DNA of 64,000 nt. Origin: Shimia sp049116215. GTDB taxonomy: Bacteria; Pseudomonadota; Alphaproteobacteria; Rhodobacterales; Rhodobacteraceae. Each line of letters begins with the position of its first letter. Within the stretch, counting starts at the first letter, position 1. Positions 40,924 through 50,104 of this stretch are shown here, in pieces. The stretch lies in the NCBI RefSeq assembly GCF_049116215.1, contig NZ_JAGDZB010000005.1, positions 186,001 to 250,000 of the forward strand. The letters are read 5' to 3'. The translations under genes were made by a program, and so were the position numbers. A model generated the notes under the pieces. That model worked only from the letters and a program-made list of their open reading frames with translations, ran no database searches and was not told the origin of the DNA.

Positions 40924-41453
40924 CAGTTGGCCCCCAAGGCGTCGTGGGCCGTGGCGCGACGCACGCCAAACAGCAGGTGAGACAGAAAGACCACGCCGGG
41001 GTAGATGGCGATATTCATGATGGTTTGCATGAGCATCAAACCTAGCGACGGCAAGGGAAGCAGGAAAATGGTGCCAATCAGACGGTATCCCACGGTGATG
41101 GCCAGCATGATTACGGCGGCGGTGAGCCATTCGGTGGCAAACGTTGCGTCGCGCAGGCGGGTCGCGCGGCCGCGTTGGATTTCGCAGGCAAACACCATGA
41201 TCGCGGCGGCTAGTCCCGGGGGACGCAACAGCAGGAAGTCGGCCAGCAGAAAGACGCCAGCAACCAGAAGCGGCGGGGTGTAGTCCGGTTGGCGCACAGC
41301 CCATGCCAGTGCCAGAACCACCATGAACTCCGGTCCAGCCCAACGGCGTGGTGTGGTTTCCAAAGGCAGAAGCTGTGCAAAGATCAAGAGCAGGCACAAA
41401 AGTGCAAAGACAAACCGCATCAACCACTTGTTGGATAGTGCTGCGTCAGCCAT
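40923..41453 (-). CDS. mreD: Rod shape-determining protein MreD
   Basis: A 176-residue inner-membrane protein with five to six hydrophobic helices between mreC and mrdA. Sequence is only loosely conserved in this family; WAGPEFMVVLALAWAVRQPDYTPPLLVAGVFLLADFLLLRPPGL shows the MreD-type helix-loop-helix (cited in parts near residues 38-80). It overlaps mreC by 8 bp and mrdA by 1 bp. Position in the operon makes the assignment secure. Confidence 0.93.
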   Translation of the reverse strand: MADAALSNKWLMRFVFALLCLLLIFAQLLPLETTPRRWAGPEFMVVLALAWAVRQPDYTPPLLVAGVFLLADFLLLRPPGLAAAIMVFACEIQRGRATRLRDATFATEWLTAAVIMLAITVGYRLIGTIFLLPLPSLGLMLMQTIMNIAIYPGVVFLSHLLFGVRRATAHDALGAN

Positions 41454-42339
41454 CGGTGGTCTCCGAGAAGGCTTCGGGGCTGTCCGGAGCGATCACAGTG
41501 CCTGGGCTGTCGAGGCGTTCTTGGCCATGATGGCGCAACACGCGCAGGAATTCGAGGCGCTCATAATCTGCAGCCAAACGGACACGCAGGCGGCCTGAGG
41601 GGTCCACGGCGACTTGGCCTATCAGCAGACCACCGGGAAAGACGCCGCCATCACCGGAGGTTACAACCCGGTCGCCGGGGCGCACGAGGTCTGGCGTCTC
41701 AAGGAAGTCCACGTGGGGCGCTACAGAGTTGTCGCCGACGATCAGAGCGGATTGGCCCGACGGCTGGATGCGGGCGGGAATGCGACTGGAGCTGTCGGTG
41801 AGCAGCATCACACGTGCGCTGGATTGGCCAACACCGGAAATACGGCCCACTAGCCCGATGCCGTCCATCGCAGCCCAGCCGTCAATGATGCCATCGCGCG
41901 CACCGATGTTGAGCAGCACGGATTGACGGAAAGGCGAGCCGCTGTCGGCCAAAACAACGCCGGTGACATAGGTCAGGCGTGGGTCCAGGCGCACATTGTT
42001 GAGGTCCAGCAGGCGGGCGTTTTCCTGTTCCAGCTGCAGCGCAGCTTCTTTCCAGGCTTTCATGTCCTGCAATTCACGACGTAGGTCGCGGTTCTGTTCC
42101 ACAATGCGGGTGTAGCTTTGGAAGTTGCGCAGCATATTGACCGCGCCGGTGACGGGCGCCATCGCCCAGTCGAAGTTTGGCACCACAGTATCAGTGATTT
42201 GAGCGCGGAAGCGTTCGACGCGCGGGCTGTCGATACGCCAGATCAGAAAGACGCCCAGAAGCAGCAGGATCAGCACACCCAGAAGCAGCCGCCGCAGCGG
42301 TGCCGAGAAATCTTCGCTCTGGGTGCGATCTTTGGCCAA
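41446..42339 (-). CDS. mreC: Rod shape-determining protein MreC
   Basis: A 297-residue periplasmic scaffold of the elongasome: one N-terminal membrane helix (about 15-32), a coiled coil (about 70-105, QNRDLRRELQDMKAWKEAALQ), and the MreC beta-barrel domain (GVVLADSGSPFRQSVLLNIG, GLVGRISGVGQSSARVMLLTD). It starts 79 bp after mreB and overlaps mreD by 8 bp. Confidence 0.96.
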   Translation of the reverse strand: MAKDRTQSEDFSAPLRRLLLGVLILLLLGVFLIWRIDSPRVERFRAQITDTVVPNFDWAMAPVTGAVNMLRNFQSYTRIVEQNRDLRRELQDMKAWKEAALQLEQENARLLDLNNVRLDPRLTYVTGVVLADSGSPFRQSVLLNIGARDGIIDGWAAMDGIGLVGRISGVGQSSARVMLLTDSSSRIPARIQPSGQSALIVGDNSVAPHVDFLETPDLVRPGDRVVTSGDGGVFPGGLLIGQVAVDPSGRLRVRLAADYERLEFLRVLRHHGQERLDSPGTVIAPDSPEAFSETTDG

Positions 42340-42418
42340 GGTGCCTCCGGATCAGAGATGGTGGGCGTTATGCTACACCGCCGAAAGGCTGACGCCAAAC
42401 CGGCGCTGAGAGGCCGGG

Positions 42419-43459
42419 TTAGCTGTCGTAGTCAATCGCGTGGCGCAGTTGCTTTTCATACTCCAGCGCTTTGCCGGTTCCCATGGCCACACAGTTCAAG
42501 CTTTCGTCAGCAATCGAGACGGCGAGGCCGGTTTGCTCGCGCAGGGCCAAATCCAGTTCACCCAGCAGCGCGCCGCCGCCGGTGAGCATGACGCCGCGAT
42601 CCACAATATCTGCCGCCAGATCCGGTGGAGTGGCTTCAAGTGCAGTCATTACTGCCTCGCAGATTTGCTGCACCGGTTCCGCCAGAGCTTCGGCAACTTG
42701 CGCCTGGGAGATTTCGGTTTCTTTTGGCACGCCGTTGAGAAGGTCACGGCCACGGATCATCATGGATGTACCTCGGCCGTCATCCGGCATACGGGCGGTG
42801 CCGATGGAGGTTTTGATGCGTTCTGCGGTCGCTTCCCCAACCAGCAGGTTTTGCTGGCGGCGCAGGTAGTTGATGACCGCTTCGTCCATGCGGTCACCGC
42901 CGACACGCACGGACCGTGCATAAACGATGTCGCCCAGCGACAGAACGGCCACCTCAGTGGTGCCGCCGCCAATGTCGACAACCATGTTGCCGGTTGGGTC
43001 GGTGATTGGCATGCCTGCGCCAATGGCGGCCGCAATCGGCTCGGCCACGAGGCCAGCGCGACGGGCGCCAGCAGAAAGCACAGATTGGCGAATCGCGCGT
43101 TTTTCAACCGGGGTGGCGCCATGAGGCACGCAGACAATGATCTTGGGCTTGGAAAAGGTGGAGCGTTTGTGCACCTTGCGGATGAAGTGTTTGATCATCT
43201 CTTCGGCGGTGTCAAAATCGGCAATCACACCGTCGCGCATGGGGCGGATGGCCTCGATGCTGCCAGGGGTACGGCCCAGCATCAGCTTGGCGTCTTCGCC
43301 CACGGCGAGCACTTTTTTCACGCCGTCTTTGACGTGATAGGCCACCACAGAAGGTTCGCTGAGAATAACACCTTTACCTTTTACGTAGACCAGCGTGTTC
43401 GCGGTCCCTAGGTCGATAGCCATGTCGGATGTAAACAGGCTGCCCAAATTTCCCAGCAT
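42419..43459 (-). CDS. mreB: Rod shape-determining protein MreB
   Basis: Actin-like ATPase that orients side-wall synthesis. The 346-residue protein has the phosphate-1 motif DLGTANTLVY (near residue 16), phosphate-2 VVDIGGGTTEVAV (near 162) and the adenosine motif MLTGGGALLGELD (near 292). I chose the ATG at 43459 (MLGNLGSLFT), as in homologues, with GGGGGAA about 10 bp upstream; an in-frame TTG six codons earlier is less likely. First gene of the cluster. Confidence 0.97.
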   Translation of the reverse strand: MLGNLGSLFTSDMAIDLGTANTLVYVKGKGVILSEPSVVAYHVKDGVKKVLAVGEDAKLMLGRTPGSIEAIRPMRDGVIADFDTAEEMIKHFIRKVHKRSTFSKPKIIVCVPHGATPVEKRAIRQSVLSAGARRAGLVAEPIAAAIGAGMPITDPTGNMVVDIGGGTTEVAVLSLGDIVYARSVRVGGDRMDEAVINYLRRQQNLLVGEATAERIKTSIGTARMPDDGRGTSMMIRGRDLLNGVPKETEISQAQVAEALAEPVQQICEAVMTALEATPPDLAADIVDRGVMLTGGGALLGELDLALREQTGLAVSIADESLNCVAMGTGKALEYEKQLRHAIDYDS

Positions 43460-43585
43460 AAGATTTCGTTCCCCCAAAAATTCTCAAAGTCCGCGACTCT
43501 CTCGAGTCCAAGCGGCCTTCTTATAGGAACTCGAAGGCTGTTGTGAAAGACCCGCAATAAAACAAAGGCGACATTCCGCCGCGTG

Positions 43586-43608
43586 GGGTGGCCAAAGCTT
43601 GGCCACCC
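43586..43608 (-). terminator. Perfect hairpin downstream of the TorF-like gene
   Basis: Ten-bp stem GGGTGGCCAA (43586-43595) and TTGGCCACCC (43599-43608) with loop AGC, 17 bp after the stop of the outer-membrane protein gene. No U tract follows on the minus strand. It is probably a terminator or an mRNA-stabilising end that separates this gene from mreB. Confidence 0.45.
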
Positions 43609-43624
43609 GCAAAAATGTGCACTT

Positions 43625-44263
43625 TTAGAAGGCAAATTTTAACATACCGACAACCCCTTCGTCGTTGCCATCACGCCCATGGTAACGCATGTCAAAAGAG
43701 ATGGTGTCGTTGAAGGCGTATTCTGCACCAACGTCCCAGTAATATTCGCTGGTTGCACCATCATCGGCACCGTAGCGTGCAGATGTTTTCCAGCGGTCGC
43801 CGATGTCATAGCCAACCTGCGCGTAGCGATTGTAGTTTTTGTTGGACCAATCGTAGGCAGCGTAGCCTTTGACATACATGGCATTGTCAAAGGTATAGGT
43901 CAGACCCACGGCGGCTTCGCTGCTGTCATAGCCGGAGTCGTCATAAGATTTGCGTACCAGACCAAGGTCATAGGCAAAGTTGGTGCCGACATTGGAGCGG
44001 TACCCTGTGTAGAGATCGTATTGCCATTTGTCGGCGGTGCCGAGGTCGACGTTGGAGCCCCATGCCCCAAAGTAGAACCCATTGTTTTCTACTTCGACCC
44101 AAGGCTGGATCGCAAAGCCGTCTGATTTGGAGACACCGGAGTCGATGTAGTCTGAGGTCATGTCCGCACCATATGACCAGCTCCAGCCCTGGGCGGCGGC
44201 GCCACTGGCAAAGGCAAAAGGAGCACAAAGCGCTGCGGCGCAAATAGGTGTGCGATAGTTCAT
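43625..44263 (-). CDS. TorF-like (TIGR02001) outer-membrane protein
   Basis: A 212-residue beta-barrel protein: signal peptide with cleavage after SGAAAQ (near residue 25), alternating aromatic/polar strands (SYGADMTSDYIDSGVSKS, YDLYTGYRSNVGTN, MYVKGYAAYDWSNKNYNRYAQVGYDIG) and a C-terminal Phe, the outer-membrane sorting signal. The opening W-S-Y-G-x-D-x-T-S-D-Y motif is characteristic of the Gcw_chp/TorF group. The substrate is unknown. It is divergent from rlmJ with a 205-bp gap. Confidence 0.82.
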   Translation of the reverse strand: MNYRTPICAAALCAPFAFASGAAAQGWSWSYGADMTSDYIDSGVSKSDGFAIQPWVEVENNGFYFGAWGSNVDLGTADKWQYDLYTGYRSNVGTNFAYDLGLVRKSYDDSGYDSSEAAVGLTYTFDNAMYVKGYAAYDWSNKNYNRYAQVGYDIGDRWKTSARYGADDGATSEYYWDVGAEYAFNDTISFDMRYHGRDGNDEGVVGMLKFAF

Positions 44264-44468
44264 GGGTCTTTCCTCTCATGCGTGAGTGGTGTTTTTATTT
44301 TTGCGAGACTTGTCTGTCTCGGGACGCATGTGGCAGCGGCTCACAGGGGTTTGAAGAGGGGCGCAAAAAGCCGCTCAGACTTGGGCAGGAAGTCGCAAAA
44401 TCTTGTGGTTGTGATGCGCCGAAATCTGCCGTCTGGGCTTTGGCGCGCAGGCAGGCTATTGAAAGCGC
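44264..44468. other. Intergenic region between the TorF-like gene and rlmJ
   Basis: This 205-bp gap separates two divergent genes and must contain both promoters. I see no strong -35/-10 pair, palindrome or RNA gene in it. Confidence 0.4.
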
Positions 44469-45248
44469 ATGCTGAGTTACCAACACATCTACCACGCCGG
44501 CAATCTGGCCGATGTTCAGAAACACGCGCTTTTGGCGGTGATGCTGGAATACATGGGACAGAAGTCCAAACCAATGAGCTATTTGGAGACCCATGCGGCG
44601 CGTGGCGTCTATCAGCTGGATGATGCCGCGGCGGTGAAAACCGGTGAGGCGGAAGCTGGTATCGCCAAGGTGGCGCAGTGGTTCGCGTCAGATCACCCCT
44701 ACAAACGCGCGCTAACTGCTGTGCAGGCGCGGCATGGTGAGGTTGCGTATCCGGGCTCGCCCGCCATTGCGCAGGCGTTGTTGCGAACCGAAGACAGCAT
44801 GCAGCTTTGTGAGTTGCATCCGCAAGAAGCAACCGCGCTGCGGCAAGCCATGCGGGGCAGCGGCGCCAAGGTGCATCAAAAAGACGGGTTTGAGACCGTT
44901 ATGGGGATTTGTCCCCCCACACCACGGCGGGGCGTGCTGTTGATTGATCCAAGTTATGAGATCAAGAGCGACTACAGCACTTTGCCGGGGTGGATCGCCA
45001 ATGTGCACCGCAAATGGAATGTCGGTGTGATTGCGCTTTGGTATCCGATCCTGCGCGACGGCACGCATAAAACAATGGTGCAAGCCTTGGAGGCAAAAGG
45101 TTTCCCCAAGGTCCTGCGGCATGAGGTGGAATTCCCCCCTGCAAAAGAAGGCCATCGTATGATAGGGTCCGGCATGTTCATCATAAACGCGCCTTATGGA
45201 CTGCAAGCGGAGGCGCAGGACCTGACGACGAGGTTTGCCAGCCTCTGA
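44469..45248 (+). CDS. rlmJ: 23S rRNA (adenine-2030 N6) methyltransferase RlmJ
   Basis: Methylates A2030 of 23S rRNA with SAM. The 259-residue protein begins MLSYQHIYHAGNLADVQKHA, the family hallmark, and has TRAARGVY-like THAARGVYQLD, and the catalytic DPPY-type motif DPSYE (near residue 159). The family length is about 280. The gene is monocistronic between two divergent/parallel promoters. Confidence 0.95.
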   Translation: MLSYQHIYHAGNLADVQKHALLAVMLEYMGQKSKPMSYLETHAARGVYQLDDAAAVKTGEAEAGIAKVAQWFASDHPYKRALTAVQARHGEVAYPGSPAIAQALLRTEDSMQLCELHPQEATALRQAMRGSGAKVHQKDGFETVMGICPPTPRRGVLLIDPSYEIKSDYSTLPGWIANVHRKWNVGVIALWYPILRDGTHKTMVQALEAKGFPKVLRHEVEFPPAKEGHRMIGSGMFIINAPYGLQAEAQDLTTRFASL

Positions 45249-45300
45249 CCTCCGTTGACCCTGTGTCCCACGGCCAAATTTCGCATTCTCTAGGGTTGTG

Positions 45301-45346
45301 TTTCACATTGTGAAATCCACAAATTGTGGAGTGATTTCAATTGACA
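45301..45346 (+). promoter_or_regulatory. Two palindromes and a TTGACA box upstream of the arylsulfatase gene
   Basis: TTTCACATTGTGAAA (45301-45315) is a perfect 15-nt palindrome and CCACAAATTGTGG (45317-45329) a perfect 13-nt one, one base apart. TTGACA, a consensus -35 box, follows at 45341-45346. At 17 bp spacing the -10 candidate is weak (CACATT, 45364-45369). The layout suggests a regulator binding just upstream of the promoter of the sulfatase cluster, about 90-155 bp before the ATG. Confidence 0.5.
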
Positions 45347-45454
45347 GTAGAGTGAAGGTTGCGCACATTTTTGGCGTGGCACCTGACGGTTTTTGTTTGC
45401 CAAGATTATTAGCCAAGATTTCTTTCAGGTGTGCTTATTTAAGGGAGTTTTGTT

Positions 45455-47029
45455 ATGGGTCTGAACCCAAAGAAGGCTGTCGTGCGCCTTTCAGCGGTGG
45501 CCGCTGTAATGACGACAGTTGCGACCGCACTGACGGCGCAGGAAAAACCCAACATTCTTGTGATCTGGGGCGATGATATCGGGCAATCCAATATCTCAGC
45601 CTACACCATGGGAATGATGGGTTATCAAACGCCAAACATCGACCGTGTGGCCGAAGAGGGCATGATTTTCACCGACTATTACGGTGAGCAATCCTGTACC
45701 GCGGGCCGCTCGTCATTCATCACCGGCCAATCGGTGTTCCGCACAGGTCTGTCCAAAGTGGGCATGCCGGGCGCGCCTGAGGGCATGCAGGTGGAAGATC
45801 CAACCATTGCAGGTCTTTTGAAAGCGGAAGGCTATGTCACCGGCCAGTTCGGGAAAAACCACCTGGGTGACCGCGATGAGATGCTGCCAACCAACCATGG
45901 TTTTGATGAGTTCTTTGGCAACCTCTACCACTTGAACGCGGAAGAAGAGCCAGAGAACGAGGACTATCCTCAGGATCCGGAATTCCGCGAGCGGTTTGGT
46001 CCACGTGGTGTGATCAAGTCGTCGGCAGATGGCACAATCGAAGATACCGGCCCACTGACCAAAAAGCGCATGGAGACCGTGGATGAGGAAACCGTTGCGG
46101 CGGCAATTGACTTCATCAAGCGCTCCAACGAGCAGGGTCAGCCGTTCTTTGTTTGGTGGAGCGGCACGCGGATGCACTTCCGCACCCACGTCAAAGACGA
46201 GATGCGCCTGAAAGCGGATGAGATCGCTGGCAAACATATGGATGAGTACCAGGCAGGCATGATCGAGCATGACATGCATGTTGGGCAGCTTCTGGATGTT
46301 CTGGACGAGCTAGGTATCTCAGACAACACCATCGTGCACTACTCCACCGACAACGGCCCGCATATGAACAGCTGGCCGGATGCGGCGATGACACCCTTCC
46401 GCGGTGAGAAAAACACCAACTGGGAAGGCGGCTGGCGTGTGCCGTCCATGGTGCGTTGGCCGGGCAACATTGAAGCCGGGTCGATCTCCAATGAGATCAT
46501 GCACCACATGGATTGGCTGCCAACCTATCTGGCGGTTGCCGGGAATGCGGACATCAAGGAAAATCTGAAAGCCGGTGGTGTCCAGGCGATTGGTCGTGAA
46601 TACAAAGTGCATCTGGATGGCTACAACTTCCTGCCTTACTTGAAGGGTGAGTCTGAAGAGGCGCCGCGTCGGGAGATTTTCTACTTCTCCGATGACGGTG
46701 ATCTGACCGCGTTGCGTTACAACGACTGGAAGGTGATCTTCCTGGAGCACCGCTATCCGCAGACCCTGCGGGCCTGGGCGGAGCCTTGGACAGAACTGCG
46801 TATCCCGCTGTTGTTCAACCTGCGTCGTGACCCTTATGAGCGCTCCAACATCACCTCCAACACCTATTGGGATTGGTATCTGGACCGCGTCTACCTGCTG
46901 TTGCCAGCGGCTGGCTATGTGGGTGAGTTCCTTGCAACATTTGAGGAATTCCCGCCACGTCAGAAGCCGGGCAGCTTCACCATTGGCGATGCCAAGGACA
47001 AGATCTTCAGCCAGATCGGCTCCAAGTAA
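45455..47029 (+). CDS. Exported arylsulfatase (formylglycine type)
   Basis: A 524-residue sulfatase with a signal peptide (cleavage after ALTAQ near residue 29). The active-site motif is SCTAGR with Cys81, which must be converted to formylglycine, and Arg85. Metal ligands are Asp40 and Asp41 (WGDDIGQ) and the Asp-Asn of STDNGPHMNSW. It removes sulfate from an organic sulfate ester in the periplasm or outside. AAGGGAG precedes the ATG. It opens a plus-strand run of nine genes to 56356, though a 91-bp gap with an imperfect hairpin separates it from the next one. The natural substrate is unknown. Confidence 0.93.
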   Translation: MGLNPKKAVVRLSAVAAVMTTVATALTAQEKPNILVIWGDDIGQSNISAYTMGMMGYQTPNIDRVAEEGMIFTDYYGEQSCTAGRSSFITGQSVFRTGLSKVGMPGAPEGMQVEDPTIAGLLKAEGYVTGQFGKNHLGDRDEMLPTNHGFDEFFGNLYHLNAEEEPENEDYPQDPEFRERFGPRGVIKSSADGTIEDTGPLTKKRMETVDEETVAAAIDFIKRSNEQGQPFFVWWSGTRMHFRTHVKDEMRLKADEIAGKHMDEYQAGMIEHDMHVGQLLDVLDELGISDNTIVHYSTDNGPHMNSWPDAAMTPFRGEKNTNWEGGWRVPSMVRWPGNIEAGSISNEIMHHMDWLPTYLAVAGNADIKENLKAGGVQAIGREYKVHLDGYNFLPYLKGESEEAPRREIFYFSDDGDLTALRYNDWKVIFLEHRYPQTLRAWAEPWTELRIPLLFNLRRDPYERSNITSNTYWDWYLDRVYLLLPAAGYVGEFLATFEEFPPRQKPGSFTIGDAKDKIFSQIGSK

Positions 47030-47120
47030 GATCCTGTCAGAGAAAACCCCTTCCGGCCTACAGTGGTCGGGAGGGATATATTTGATCTGGGGTGTTCCCC
47101 GATGCATTTTGGATGGTCCT

Positions 47121-48113
47121 ATGACTTTGTTGACTTCGTTTAAAACAACTTGTTTGTCTTTGGCTCTGGTAGGCGTTGCCGGGGTTGGTTTGGCCGATCC
47201 GTTGCCGTCTTGGCAGGGGGCATCCAAAGACCGGATCATTGCGTTTGTTGAGGCGGTATCTGAGGTTGGTGGGGCGGACTATGTGACGCCTGCAGACCGG
47301 ATTGCGGTGTTTGACAACGATGGCACGCTTTGGGCCGAGCAGCCGATGTACTTCCAACTGTTTTTTGCGCTTGATCGCGTGGCTAAGATTGGCGCGGATG
47401 ACCCATCGAAGCTGACCAGCGATGTATTGAAAGCGGCGGCTGCGGGCGACATGGATGGTGTTTTGGCTGGTGGCAAAGAGGGGCTGATCGAGATTTTGGC
47501 GCTGTCCCATGCCAACCAGAGCCTAGATGATTTTTCTGCAGATGTGGCGGCGTGGGTGTCGGAGGCAAAGCATCCGACCACGGGGCTGGGCTATGATGAG
47601 ATGACCTACCAGCCGATGGTCGAGCTGTTGCGCTATCTGCGGGATGAAGAGTTTAAAACCTATATCGTGTCCGGTGGGGGGATCGATTTCATGCGGGTGT
47701 TTGCGGAGGATGTTTATGGCATCCCGCCGGAGCAGACTATTGGATCGTCACTGACGTCTACCTATGAGGTGGTCGACGATGTGCCGACGATCATCAAGAA
47801 TGACACGTTATTCTTCAATGATGACAAGGCGGGAAAGCCTGTGGCCATCAATCACCACATCGGCAAACGGCCGATTATGGCTGTGGGCAACTCGGACGGC
47901 GACTTTGAGATGCTGGAATACACTACGGCGGGCGAGGGCGCGCGTTTGGGGGTGTATATCCATCACACCGATGGCGAGCGAGAATGGGCTTATGATCGGG
48001 AAGGGCACATTGGGGTGCTCAATCGTGGATTGGATGAGGCCGAGGATCGCGGCTGGGTTCTGGTGGACATGAAGAACGAGTGGACGCGGATTTTCACTGG
48101 CGAGGCGGAGTGA
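47121..48113 (+). CDS. Exported HAD-superfamily hydrolase
   Basis: A 330-residue HAD phosphatase-like protein with a signal peptide (hydrophobic stretch 11-24, cleavage near GLA-DP). The nucleophile motif is FDNDGT (Asp65, Asp67) and the C-terminal motif VGNSDGDFEML contains the metal-binding Asp. Most HAD enzymes are cytosolic, so export suggests a phosphoester substrate in the periplasm. I chose the ATG at 47121, since the frame extends upstream without another sensible start. Its stop overlaps the MoxR start as TGATG. Confidence 0.87.
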   Translation: MTLLTSFKTTCLSLALVGVAGVGLADPLPSWQGASKDRIIAFVEAVSEVGGADYVTPADRIAVFDNDGTLWAEQPMYFQLFFALDRVAKIGADDPSKLTSDVLKAAAAGDMDGVLAGGKEGLIEILALSHANQSLDDFSADVAAWVSEAKHPTTGLGYDEMTYQPMVELLRYLRDEEFKTYIVSGGGIDFMRVFAEDVYGIPPEQTIGSSLTSTYEVVDDVPTIIKNDTLFFNDDKAGKPVAINHHIGKRPIMAVGNSDGDFEMLEYTTAGEGARLGVYIHHTDGEREWAYDREGHIGVLNRGLDEAEDRGWVLVDMKNEWTRIFTGEAE

Positions 48114-49108
48114 TGGCGGCACTGGACGAGATCAATGCGCTGCGCGACCGTATGGGCGAGAGCATCATTGGCCAACGCGATGTGATTGACCGCTTGCTGA
48201 TTGGGCTTTTGGCCAATGGCAACCTGCTGCTTGAAGGGCTGCCGGGCTTGGCGAAAACACGTGCAGTTAAGGCTTTGGCGAAGAACCTTGAGTGTGACTA
48301 TTCACGTATTCAGTTCACGCCAGACTTATTGCCTGCGGATGTGACTGGCACAGAGATGTATGTGCAAGGCGCGGCGGATGGGGAACAATTCCGGTTCCAG
48401 CCGGGGCCGATTTTTGCCAACGTCGTGCTGGCGGATGAGATCAACCGGGCCCCAGCCAAAGTGCAGGCGGCCTTGTTGGAGGCGATGGAAGAGCGGCAGG
48501 TGACGGTGGCCGGGACCACGCACCAGATGGAGCCGCTGTTCATGGTGCTGGCGACACAGAACCCGGTGGAGCAGGAGGGGACTTATCCGCTGCCAGAGGC
48601 GCAGATGGACCGGTTTCTGATGCATGTGAACATCCTTTATCCGCCGCTTGAGGACGAGATCGAAGTGATCCGGTTGGTGCGCGGCGAAGAACAGGCGCAA
48701 TTGCAGGAGCAGGCAGCGGAGAAGGCGGCAAAAGCGCCGCGTGAGCCGATTTCGCAAGACGTGGTGTTCCAAGCGCGGCGCGAGATCGCCGGTCTGCATT
48801 GTGCCGAAGCGATGGAGGTCTATATGGCCACGATTGTGCAAGCCACGCGCACGCCTGAGGATTTTGGCGAGAACCTGGCCAAGTGGATTGAACTGGGGGG
48901 CAGCCCGCGGGCGTCATTGGCGCTGGATCGGTGCGCGCGGGCGCATGCCTGGATGAAGGGGCGCGACTATGTCGATCCGGAGGACATTCAGGCGATTGCG
49001 CCGGATGTGCTGCGCCATCGGTTGGCGCTGAGCTATGAGGCGCAGGGCAGCGGCGTGTCTGCGGATGACGTTGTGGCCGAGCTGCTGACCTTAGTGGCGG
49101 TGCCGTAA
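48113..49108 (+). CDS. MoxR family AAA+ ATPase
   Basis: A 331-residue AAA+ ATPase of the MoxR family: Walker A GLPGLAKT (42-49), Walker B VLADEINRAP (near 105), sensor 1 ATQNPVEQEGTYPLPEAQMDRF. MoxR proteins act with VWA-domain partners as chaperones that insert cofactors or remodel enzyme complexes, as shown for methanol dehydrogenase, NO reductase and Rubisco activation systems. Here the VWA partners are encoded two and three genes downstream. The ATG at 48113 overlaps the HAD stop, with GGCGGAG upstream. Confidence 0.95.
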   Translation: MAALDEINALRDRMGESIIGQRDVIDRLLIGLLANGNLLLEGLPGLAKTRAVKALAKNLECDYSRIQFTPDLLPADVTGTEMYVQGAADGEQFRFQPGPIFANVVLADEINRAPAKVQAALLEAMEERQVTVAGTTHQMEPLFMVLATQNPVEQEGTYPLPEAQMDRFLMHVNILYPPLEDEIEVIRLVRGEEQAQLQEQAAEKAAKAPREPISQDVVFQARREIAGLHCAEAMEVYMATIVQATRTPEDFGENLAKWIELGGSPRASLALDRCARAHAWMKGRDYVDPEDIQAIAPDVLRHRLALSYEAQGSGVSADDVVAELLTLVAVP

Positions 49109-49120
49109 GCGGAGGACGCC

Positions 49121-50104
49121 ATGCGAAACCGTGCAGCTTTGTCTCGTGCCGGGGTGGCCCCGGATCGGTCTCCGTCTGAGGTCGTTGATGACCCGCGCAT
49201 TCGCGTGAGCTTGCAAGGGCTGCGGTCTTTGGAGGCGGCGGCGCTGGCAATTTCCTTTTTGCCAAAACAGCCTGCGCGGTCGGCGTTGCAGGGGCGGCAT
49301 CGGTCGCGCATTCGCGGGCGCGGTCTGGATTTTGAAGAGTTGCGGGATTACTTGCCGGGGGATGATGTGCGCGCGATTGACTGGAAGGTCACGGCGCGGG
49401 CGGGATCACCCTATGTGCGGGTTTACACCGAGGAGCGGGATCGTCCGACATTGATTGTGGTCGATCAGCGCATGTCAATGTTTTACGGCACGGTGCACAA
49501 TACCAAAGCGGTGACGGCGGCGGAATGCGCGGCGATTGTGGCGCATCGGGTGGCCAAACAGGGTGACCGCGTGGGCGGTGTGGTGTTTGGGGATAGTGAC
49601 ATAGACGAGCTGCGTCCGGGACGAGGACGGGCGGCGGTGACGCGGTTTTTGACCTCTTTGGAGGCGGCCAATCATCGGCTCACAGCGGATGCGCCGAAAG
49701 TGACCCCGATGCCGTTTAACGATGTGCTGGCAGCGGTGGCACGGCTCGCGACGCGGGATCATCTGGTGAACCTGATCAGTGATTTTGATGCCTGTGACGA
49801 CGAGACCGAGCGACGGCTTGGCGCAATTGCGCTGCACAACGATGTGGTGCTTGGATTGGTGGGTGACCCCAGCGCAGACGTGGTGCCAGAAACTGGCGAG
49901 GTGACGGCCTCGGATGGGCAGAAACAGACCCTTTTGGATTTTAGGGCGGAAGAAGTCCGTGCGGGCTTGGCGCGAGTGACCGGATCACGGCGGGATCAGG
50001 TGGCCGAGTGGCAAAAGCGGATGCGCTTGTCGGTGCTTCCGTTGACCACGGCTGAGGATACGCTCACGCAGGTGGTGCGGTTGTTGGGGGGGCGGGTGCG
50101 ATGA
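49121..50104 (+). CDS. DUF58 domain protein
   Basis: A 327-residue protein with the DUF58 signature GRGLDFEELRDYLPGDDVRAIDW (about residues 66-88) followed by YVRVYTEERDRPTLIVVDQ, the start of a VWA-like fold. DUF58 proteins are regularly encoded after moxR genes and are thought to link the ATPase to the membrane VWA proteins. Unlike many members it has no N-terminal membrane helices. Overlaps the next gene as ATGA. Confidence 0.92.
   Translation: MRNRAALSRAGVAPDRSPSEVVDDPRIRVSLQGLRSLEAAALAISFLPKQPARSALQGRHRSRIRGRGLDFEELRDYLPGDDVRAIDWKVTARAGSPYVRVYTEERDRPTLIVVDQRMSMFYGTVHNTKAVTAAECAAIVAHRVAKQGDRVGGVVFGDSDIDELRPGRGRAAVTRFLTSLEAANHRLTADAPKVTPMPFNDVLAAVARLATRDHLVNLISDFDACDDETERRLGAIALHNDVVLGLVGDPSADVVPETGEVTASDGQKQTLLDFRAEEVRAGLARVTGSRRDQVAEWQKRMRLSVLPLTTAEDTLTQVVRLLGGRVR

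Noticed and set aside
45301..45329. CRP/FNR-type binding site before the arylsulfatase
   Set aside because: TGTGA/TCACA halves are present but not at the N6 spacing of CRP sites, and TTGAT-N4-ATCAA is absent; I report the palindromes without naming a regulator.
47048..47076. Intrinsic terminator between arylsulfatase and HAD genes
   Set aside because: The stem needs mismatches and wobble pairs and has no clear U tract, so read-through into the HAD gene is quite possible.
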